The translations under genes were made by a program, and so were the position numbers. A stretch of 21,224 bases of DNA from Sphacelaria rigidula (Eukaryota; Phaeophyceae; Sphacelariales), in the NCBI GenBank assembly GCA_964200075.2, contig CAXNAA020000451.1, positions 1 to 21,224 of the forward strand, written 5' to 3'. Shown here one piece after another: positions 10,101 to 19,738 of the stretch (positions are counted from its first letter, which is position 1; each line of letters starts with the position of its first letter). Under the pieces are notes generated by a model that was not told the DNA's origin, did no database searches, and saw only the letters and a program-made list of their open reading frames with translations.

Positions 10101-13100
10101 CCAGCGTGTAGCGCCGCGCCGCGCCGCGCCGCGACCCGAAACGAAAAAATGTGTTACTGTACCCTCTTTTGTTCCGAAATCATGAGGGTGAACCCTGTTC
10201 GGTATATTGCTTCAGGAGCTCTCCACCTACTGTAACCCTAACCCAAAGGACGAACAATAACGTCTGGCTAGGCGGGCTCTCGTATTACAACGGGACAGCA
10301 CGTTTTCCCGAGGGGGGCGGGGGGGGGGGGGGATATCGCCGTCGATTCTAGCCAGGAAGTACAATGCGTGTGACTGCCAAGAGACCTCGATAAGACGAAT
10401 TTCGGAGACACAGATTATCAAATTTACGGCGTCACTATTGATTGCGCAGCACCGCGGTCATCGCAACCATACGAAAAAGAAATCTATCGCAGGAAGGGGT
10501 GGTCAGCAGTCGTCATCCCTCGTGCAATGCGAGTGCGGTGAGAGTCCTTCTCAAGTACAACACGAATTTCTCTATGATGGGGGGGGGGGGGGGATCGCGG
10601 GGAAAGGCAACACCCAAACAAAAGAAACAAAAAAACCAAAACACACCGGGGCACAGACACGGCGAAATGCANNNNNNNNNNGGCGGGAAGATCGTCTTTG
10701 CCGAATAGCGGGTCGTGGTGAGGGGGGGGGGGGGGGTATCGCGTCATGACGATCCCCATCATGAAATTACAAAAAAAACGAAACTCACCGAAGGACTCGA
10801 AGAGGGCAATGCAAGCGCTACCCGAGGCAAGCACGGTGTTGTTGCGGATGATGCCATTGTCGGAAGACCGGTGGAGCATAATCCCGTGAAGGTCATTGTC
10901 CGATACCCAATTGTTTTGGATGGACACGTCATTGCACCTGCGACCCACGACAAAACGTGAAAAAAGGACACAACACACTCTTGTTACCGTCATCATTGTT
11001 GTTATCGTTAATTTTTGTTGTGACTATCATCGATATAGTTATTATTATATTTCCATCAACAAGATTCTTATTTCTATATATTAGTCCCATCTCGCAAACC
11101 CGCGGTCACGGACATGGGCTCACCTTTCCAGTACCGTCATTAACATTCCTTGAATAACATAGTCACACAACCAGGCACGAACAAATCACATGTTTTCGGA
11201 GAAACTTTGGACCCCTCGGAACAGTTTTAACGCTCAAATAGCTCAGCCTCGACCGTTCAAAATATCAAGAGAGCAAAAAAAAAGCACGCATTTGGTATAC
11301 AAGGTCCGACTAACAGGTTTGGTTTTTTTTCACGTACACATCCACTCAACAAAAAATACATGACGAAAATATGATCGAAGGCGCAAAAAAAAAATAGAAC
11401 GTCATCCTCACCTCTTGGAAGCGATGATACCGTGGTTTCCTGCCAGAGAAGACACCGTAAACGCCGGACATACGCGACGAAAAAATTCAGACGGAAATGA
11501 GAGGTGGATTGTGATCGAGTACACGCACATGTTGGACATGGAATCCCGTGATCAATCGAGGTGGGCCGCTCCTACATGACAACTTCAAGTGGTATTTTGT
11601 TCTTGTGATGGGACAAAATGGTGACACCCGATGAGCTTACTTTACAAGAGTGCTCCATCGTGTTCCTTTTCCAGCAACCCCAACAAGAAAAACGGAGGAG
11701 GTCGGGAGGTCGAGAAAAACAGGGCGAAGCCAATCGGTCCCGAGCCTGTACAGTACATACATCATCGGTTAGGACCAATCATCACGACTACGAATCACCA
11801 AATCCGCAATTCCTTCGGCCCTAATTGCCCAAAAGGGAGAAAAAAGTTGACCGCTAGTCCAAGGGGTATCAACGCAACTTTTGCGCCATTCCGCGTATCT
11901 GGGCTGCGTGTACCTGGGTTGCAACACTGAAAACAAAGCCTAGGGATTGATTCGCACGATTCGAATCAATTGTACTGAAACCATGCCTTCTTCACTTCGA
12001 TGATATTTGTGGGAGCCTTTTCTTCAGCTCTTGCTTGCACAACACCAGTACCGATACTACAAATACTGTGTAGTACCAAGATACGTTGAACACCACCCCC
12101 AGCAGTACCCCTTAGTTCCAAGTTCCGACGGGACTTCAACGTCATCCCCCGACAACGAATAGTTCCCTCGTTGTTGTTGTTGTTGTTGTTGTGGTGGTGT
12201 TCGCATCAACAATCGTTCCGATATCTGCGCGGTACATTCGTACTGGGCATCTGATGCGGACGCCTTGCGTGGTCACAGGCTAGCTACCTTTAAAAAGGTA
12301 TGAAGAAATCAACAACAACAACAAAAATAGCCTTGAATTAAAACTCACAAAACGCGATAATAGCAAAACAGGGATAAATGATGAAGAGAGATGATACATA
12401 TGGCTAAACTCAGAAGATCCCGTACCGCAGATGGTCATTCGGACTTCAGGTGGTGGCACCCGACTTTTTAACTCGACGCGCGAGGCCAAGTAGAAATGAA
12501 CATAGGGTCCGACTACGGGCGAGATCCTTCCACCCTTCAATCTACGGTATGAAGTATGACACACAAGTACCGAACTCACCGTTGCCCCAGACGACGTTGT
12601 TGTGGATACGCAGGTTGTCCGAGTCATCGTGGGGGTCGAATCCGTAGTACCTGCCCACAAGCGCATTATCGGGTTTTGACGACGGAGGTACCGTGACGAG
12701 GTATTCAAGGTTCGACGCACGGAGGGCAATCTTGATTAACACGGGACTGTGGACACGGGACCACGGGCTAGATTTGATACACAGCGTAGAGGTCGGCTGA
12801 CGAAGGCTGAAAGTCGGATCAACCCGACGCAGACAGATGCGTCTAGTTTGTTTCTTTGTCTCCAACATCAAAGTACCGTAACTTATGTTCGTGGTTTGAA
12901 GCGTGAGAACGTGTAGTCGTACAAAGAGTTCGCTTGACTGACCCTTGCTTGACGACGAGAGGCGACGCGGTGCGGGCGTGCTGATTGTCAGTCCGCGCCA
13001 CCAAATTCAAAAGGCGTATCAGGGGAGAAATGGACTGATCCTGTTGGCCATGTGCTTGATTGCATTGTCTACCCTGTCAGGATTCCGACCTGTACACCCA

Positions 13101-16100
13101 CCATATTGTTACAGAGTACGAATGCATCAGTTTCATCCGCGGAGTGCGGCGGCAATTAGACAGTGAGTACCATCCACAATTCGCTCAAGGTAATTTCAAA
13201 TTTCAAATTCAATCACCACCATGGAGACGTAGTCTGATTTTTTGTGAGGAAGGGTATCAGATCATTGTCGTTGGAAAACGCGAGAGGCGTACTGTACGTG
13301 AGAGATTGATTTTTTATTGATTGTCGCACTTCAACTGACCCTTCAGGGGTCCAGCGGTGATCTCATGATAAACATGGACGTACCCAAGAAAACGAAACTG
13401 AAATACGCTCTGAAGAAAAGAAGGAACAGAACGACACAGCAGACTAAGTTGTAACAAAAAAAAAGTAACAATAATCAAGAAAAAAAAGTCAACGCAAGCA
13501 AAGCACAGAAAGGAATAGCCGAGTATAACGAGGAAAGTAGTTTTATTCGACGATAGTTGACGCAGTGCGGGAGTAGAGCGTGGGTAGCCAAGAATCTTAT
13601 GTGATGATAGTCGACGGGGTGCTTAGAAGTGCACTTTCATCTCACGTACCCGTTGTCGTGCATTTGGTTGTACTCCCAGTTCCCATCCTGGTGCCCCCAG
13701 GTGTACCTGTCCATGATAACAACCAGACGGACAGAAAGAGAGGAGACAGGAGACAACCGACAAGAGATGAGCGCTTCAGGTGGAGATGTGTACTGCCGAC
13801 AACGAAAAGTGGAGAAGGTTGTCGGGAAACACGCACAAACACAAGAACGGGCATGAAGAAAACGCGACGAACGTTGAAAACGGTTTTCGATTCCATGACA
13901 CGAGCGGAAAAAAACGACGAGACAGACGAGGCAAAAAGCGTGATGGATGCATCAACATCAACATCAACAACCTCCACCTTGCATCTTCTCATCAACTGCG
14001 CCACGACTGCATGTAGGCACATGGCTTACGGTACATCCGTGCAAGTTTTGAGGGCGATACTGGTACAACACGGACGATTCAAGCCGCTTCATGGTTCATG
14101 GCCCCACGTCTAGCGCACGGGGAAAATGGCCGGAAATTCATCGAACACACGCATGCCCCCTTATGGCTCATCATGAGTACTGAAAATGAACCAGTTGTGG
14201 AACAAGTAATCGTTCAATGTATAAAAAACACTTCTACAGTTTCCAAGCGGTCTAGCTGTCTAGCTGGGGAGCAACACAAGAGGGGGCACGGTGGATGTGA
14301 TCAAGGAGGCTAATTTGACAGCACTCCAGTAATGTTCCTGCACTATCAGTAGCTTCGATCATCATGCACAGATCCTTTCACTTTCGCAAGGCGTACCACT
14401 GCAACGAGGAATATCAACAAACGACAGTCTGGACAAGAAACATGACCAGAGGAGAAGGGAGAAGAAAGAGAGACGACAAGAAAAAAATAAGATAGACAGG
14501 GGGGAAATTCCATTCGGAACTGTTCCACACTTTACGTGGTATATTTTTTTCATCTCCGAGGTGTAAACTGTCTTCAGCTTCAACGTTGCTTAGCATCTTC
14601 ATTTTGGATTATTTAAATAACTGTCGGCCGGCCATATAACCAAAGCAAAGTCGATAACAAATCTCAACACAGAAAGAAGCTGCCATGCATCCATATTTTC
14701 TTTCCGTTATTAATTGAATGAGATAGTTTGGGAGACGGAAAAGAGTATCCCAACGCATCGACATTTTTACAAACACAAATACATATTCCCGCACAAGCAC
14801 TACTGGAGAATAACGTCACCAACCCCTCCCTGACGAGAACGAGAGTTAAAATTTGGATAATGACCCTGCTACTCCGGCACTGTGCTTGACCCTCATCCTG
14901 GAATGGGGGGCGGGGCGTGTGTGTGCTCATGGCTTTCCATGCCGTAGTCATAAGACCTTTAACCTCGCATCGCCTCCCATCCCCGCAAAGCTCGGACGAA
15001 GAACGCCTGGTTCTCGCCGGATCATGCTCGCGATTTATCATCACGGGCGAAGCGCCGTCATGTGTTCAGCGAGTCGAATGAAGCACCCTGCGAAGATTGC
15101 TCGACCCCGAAACGTACTAAAAATCTTGTACATGGATGACAACCCGCAATAAGTTGCTACAAATTTCCTGGTATCACCACTTACAGAGACAGCCATAGGT
15201 CCCACACTGCCTCCTGGGTGCCCCACCAGTTGAATAGGGGGAGGGGGGGGGGGAGCAAAAGACACTCACAGGCCAAACCAGTTGTGGTGGATGTCAGAGA
15301 AGCGGATGTCCCCCCTAACCTGGACCCGCTCGAATATCTCCGGATTAGACTCATCCGCACAAAACCCCGAAACCTAGGACGTGGGGAGGAGAGTGCATCA
15401 GGGGATCACACGGGATACTGTAACGGTAGTCGGATCGGACTTGGAGAAAAAATGGGAAAAAATACAATACATGAAACACAACATGGATTGAGAACAAAAT
15501 GCGGACAAAAAACATACCACCACCCATTGTCGACGCTGCACTGCCAAGAGAACGCTCCTTCGTGAGGAACTGATGAGCGCGGTCAGCAAGACAGCAGGCC
15601 CTCCTCCGGTTTTGAGTGACATTGCCCCTACAACCCACAGCGTCTCCAATTGTAAAGGACTGTATTGGGGCTTTTTGATGCTTATTTCAGAAAGCCCGTG
15701 ACATGACCCTCCCTCGGAGTAGACAAACAGTACCTCAAGTTCAAAGTGAAACATTCGGTAATTTCTTCGTAACTGGCGATTTTCTTGGGATCTTTCGCTT
15801 GCCACCACTCATCACATTGGGGATCTGAAGGTACGAGTATCCGCTCCACATTCCAAGAAAAAAATCATCTGTATCCAATTTTGAGTGACCTACGGACTGA
15901 CCGGTCATCGGGGGTTCTGCCACTTTTCAGCACCAGATTATGACTTTTCAGTATTTTCGGCCTATCGAGCATGTCCCGATCATATGTATGAAGAAATGAA
16001 AATGCTGGTTTTCCTTATACCTATATTGTGCACTAGAGCCGAAAAACTGTGATTCACGGTCAATAACATGCTCCTGATCAATGGGGTATCTACTCGTATC

Positions 16101-19100
16101 GCCGGACAAGACCAGCTGACACTAACTTGGGCACTGTGTTTTGAGGACGATCTGTCCTTGTACCAAAATCTACCGACGCTAGCACTTTCGAGTTCTGTCG
16201 ACGAGTAGTACGCGAGGAAAAACACCAAAACAATCGGTGCTACTTGGGAACTTGGGGCACTGTAAGTACTGTCTCGTTCACAGTTCACGAACCACCCGCT
16301 ATTCCACCAGTCCATCATTCAGAAATTGGTTCTCAACACTTTGTTCTTGCGCTCTGTACTACTCTGATTCCAGCACGACAAGCGCATGTGGGCCGCTCAT
16401 CCAAGGAGCACTGTCTCAGCAGCGGTGAAAAGTGTCAACGGGCCCATGAAAAAAAATGTACGAGAAAAAAAAAAAAGCACAGGTCGGACAACTCACGAGC
16501 AACGTGAATATTACTTCTTATTTGCGTACTGATCCGAATCATGAGCTACCTCGTTTGGCCCTTCATTCCAAATTTGCCCCCTACAGCGCTGGACACTGAG
16601 TACAGGAAGTAGCACATAGGTAGCGCTTTGATTTCTCAGACCTCTTTGTCACGTGTTTCATGTCGTTTGAGGGGGGTTCTGGGGGTCCTCGTCGACTACT
16701 TACTTTAGGGTAGCATGAGCTGTCCGACATACGAAAAGCAACAAAACAAAAATACAAAAAAGAACAAAAAAAAAACGATACGCGATCACCAATTTTGCGA
16801 CCAACCAGTACTGTGCTCTGCCCGTTCCCCATAACTTTCCACGAAAAAGAAAAACAAGTGCACCTTGTATGTGAGGCCGTATGATTCCGCTCCTTGGTAT
16901 CCCAGGTACCCCACCTCGCTGTTGATGACTGGAAAATGACGCAATCGGAAATGTTGTTTGCAGAGAACGGCAGGTGAGCACGCGGCAACAATCAAGTACC
17001 ACAAACCGGGTCCAGGACTATTCCGAGGGCGCGTCTGAGATACCCGAAAAGCAGATGGCTGATAAGAACGTTCACTTTGACATGGAAAAAAATATATGTG
17101 AGTGCGTAATGACTGTTGATCTGTCGACCCCCCTCCCCCCCTTCCGGAAATACTGGAATTTGGAATCTATCGAACCACGCAAAACGTGGACGGAATGATG
17201 TAGACACGAGACAATTTGATCAACCCGTTCAAGGGTCGGACAAAAAATTATTCGTCTGAAAATTACTTGGTTTTAGTATGATGAATCGACTCGTGACGAA
17301 TTAATCCCCAGCCTTTGTTTTCAGGGTTGCAACTTAGGTACATGCAGCCTAGATACGTGGAATGGCGTAAAAGTTGCGTGGATACCCCTTGGACCAGCGA
17401 TCAATTTTTTTCTCCCTTTTGGGCAATCAGGCCGAAGAAACCGTGAATTTGGTGATTTTGAGTCGTGATGATTTGTCCTAACCGTGAACCCTTCCAACAA
17501 AACGACAGATGAACTACGGCAGACTACAAGCTGGGCCGGCCTAGAATCAGACTTTTGTTTTGCAGACCCCGTCGACACTCAAATCTCAAAAGTTGGACTT
17601 TCACATTTGGTACGAAGAAAAAATAGGGCATGGTAAGAAAAGTGTGAAGCAGCACATTGAGTTCATTATTTATTTGGTGAGTTAGTGGCAATAATCAGTG
17701 CCTAGTTATTTATCATCAGGAAAGTGCCGTTAACTAAAAAGAGAAAAAAAAAACTTGATGTGCTGCTTCACACTTTTTGACCATGCCCTATTTTTTTTCC
17801 GTACCAAATTTGAAAGTCCAACTGCCGAAATTAAGTGTCAACGGTCGACGGGACGATTCAGGAACCGGGCTGGTCGAAATTCGGAACAATATTTTCTAGG
17901 CCATTTACTGACCCAGGTTCGATATCTGTGTTTTGAATCTTTGTGTGGGACCTTGCTAGGCCACAACCAACCAAAAAAAGTGAGTAAGGTTGATATATAT
18001 GTTTTTGTTTCACTTCCGGAAGATGCATTAGTGTAGAAAAGACCGTATTTCCACGAGAACGCCCATCTCCCTGAAAAAAAATAAAAGGCTACTTTTTTTT
18101 TCTCCTTGGCATGCCGTTGCAATCCTCCATGATGAGTTTCACATCTTAATGCTCAAAATTTGAGCCGAAAAATGAGATGAGGTCTGAGAGCGCTGCCTAG
18201 TTTCCCCCAAAACTCCATTAAAAAATATATAAATGAAGAAACAGATGAAATAACGAAGAAAACGACGATTTTATTTTTCGTCGTGCACTAGCAGCTCTCC
18301 ATACGAAATTTCAAAGCACAACTCATGAAAACCGAGGCGCAATATCCACATTCGGTGTAACAAGTGCCTCTGCTCGGAATATATTGATTTGAATGTAGAA
18401 CACCATGTGCGCCAGATCTCGGGACAGATAACGAATTAGGGAAAAGAGGAGGTATCGATCGTTTTCCCGTGCTCCAGGGAATGCCCGCACCAAAAATCGC
18501 CATCATCCACTGTATATATCGTTCGGGGTTTCATGAAGACTTGAGTATGGACGCTATCTCCGTACGGTATAGGAATTGCTAGACATGATATTTGATATAC
18601 GAGAAAAAATTGGCCCAGACTTTCGAGCACATGGGCACCTTCCCCGTGATCAGACGATTTATACGGTATGAAGGTCACGACCCAACTCGTCTGTGTTGAG
18701 TAGATATTGCTTCGAGAGCTTGAATCAGCATCTAGGCCGGCCCGGCTCGTATTAGCGATCGAGAATAGATTCAACAAGCCTACTCTTTGCGCAGTACAAT
18801 TCTTGTCTTATTGAACTATTCACCATATATACTGTCATTATCCACGACGTGCAAAACTCACTGTCCATACGTCCCTCTCCGGCATCTTCATCGGCGGCAC
18901 CTTCACAGGTCTCCGAGTCATCGATGATCTCGCTCAGCATTCTCACGAACGACCTAGGATTGGTGCCGTCCGAAGCTCCCTCGTCGTAAGTTTCCTTGCT
19001 GCGACTCCACGAGAACAACTAGCCCGGCCGTTGGAAAAAGCAACACGGAAGATAAAAGGAGGCAAATGAACGGGAAAAAGTCACGAACAATATATCGAGC

Positions 19101-19699
19101 TAGTTCGGAAGAATGCATCGAAAGAGACGATAACAGCAGAGGCATGTTGGGGTGGGCGCGGAAGAAACCCATCACCACAGGAGATCCCAAGAGACGACAA
19201 TACCGCTCCAGCACCTACCTAGGCCAGCGACTACGCAACACAACAATATACACCACAAATCAGATCGCGAACAGAATGATGAAAATAGATAAATAAATGA
19301 AAAACATGTCGAGGGTAACGAGGCACAGATGGGAAACCAAAACCGCTAGGCACAGAAACAGCAGCCTCTACATGATAATCTAACCTTCCCACCGAAACAC
19401 ACACACGAAGAGCCGACAGTACCCGAACCCTAACGAAGAAAAAACATAAATCTTGCAAGAGAAAAAAAAAGGAAGCAAAAACTATGTACACCCGGGAGGG
19501 GCGGCGGCGGGTGTACTCCGTTGTTGCTTGACCAAGTCGTTTGACCGTTGACCACGCATCCCTTTCGAGAGGGAGCACCATTCCTACTAGCCGTAGGGGT
19601 GCGGGAGAGGACGAACAAGACAGGATGGCGAAACATCACACGAGACGAAAATCACACGCAGCTCACGCGGCACATGCGGGGTAACTTCACAGCATACGT

Positions 19700-19738
<39 letters not shown>

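Larger units (their letters stand above)
9382..10788 (-). other. Intron 8 (1407 bp) with a foldback element and assembly gap
   Basis: GT-AG, phase 1. It contains the foldback at 9826-10012, a GCGCC pentanucleotide tract at 10111-10133, three runs of 14-15 G (10319-10332, 10579-10593, 10722-10736) and ten Ns at 10672-10681. Confidence 0.8.
11440..12579 (-). other. Intron 6 (1140 bp) with repeat R2 and a GTT microsatellite
   Basis: GT-AG, phase 1. It contains a forward copy of dispersed repeat R2 (about 11766-11985) and a (GTT)n tract at 12170-12192. Confidence 0.8.
15374..16863 (-). other. Intron 3 (1490 bp) with a TIR element and repeat R3
   Basis: GT-AG, phase 0. It holds copy 3 of the TIR element R1 (15727-16263, reverse orientation) and a copy of R3 (about 16480-16720). 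Nothing else is recognised. Confidence 0.8.
16929..18861 (-). other. Intron 2 (1933 bp) with a dispersed repeat and a foldback element
   Basis: GT-AG, phase 1, the longest intron found. It contains a reverse copy of dispersed repeat R2 (17262-17484) and a foldback element (17571-17842). The rest (17843-18861) has only short unrelated frames. A minus-strand frame of 113 codons at 18436-18777 has no motif I recognise. Confidence 0.8.

Noticed and set aside
13580-14113. Plus-strand open frame of 177 codons
   Set aside because: It runs antisense across a well-supported epimerase exon and intron 4, has low-complexity S/T/R-rich content and shows no motif.
16581-17004. Three longer minus-strand frames over the Y-L-G-Y exon
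   Set aside because: Only the 65-bp part between the splice sites is coding by homology and phase. The extensions run into intron and repeat R3.
19175-19215. S-W-D-like codons that could have been the missing strand exon
   Set aside because: No acceptor and donor pair there joins in phase, whereas the F-S-W-S reading directly precedes S-K-E-T-Y-D-E in the exon ending at 19018 and joins in phase 0.
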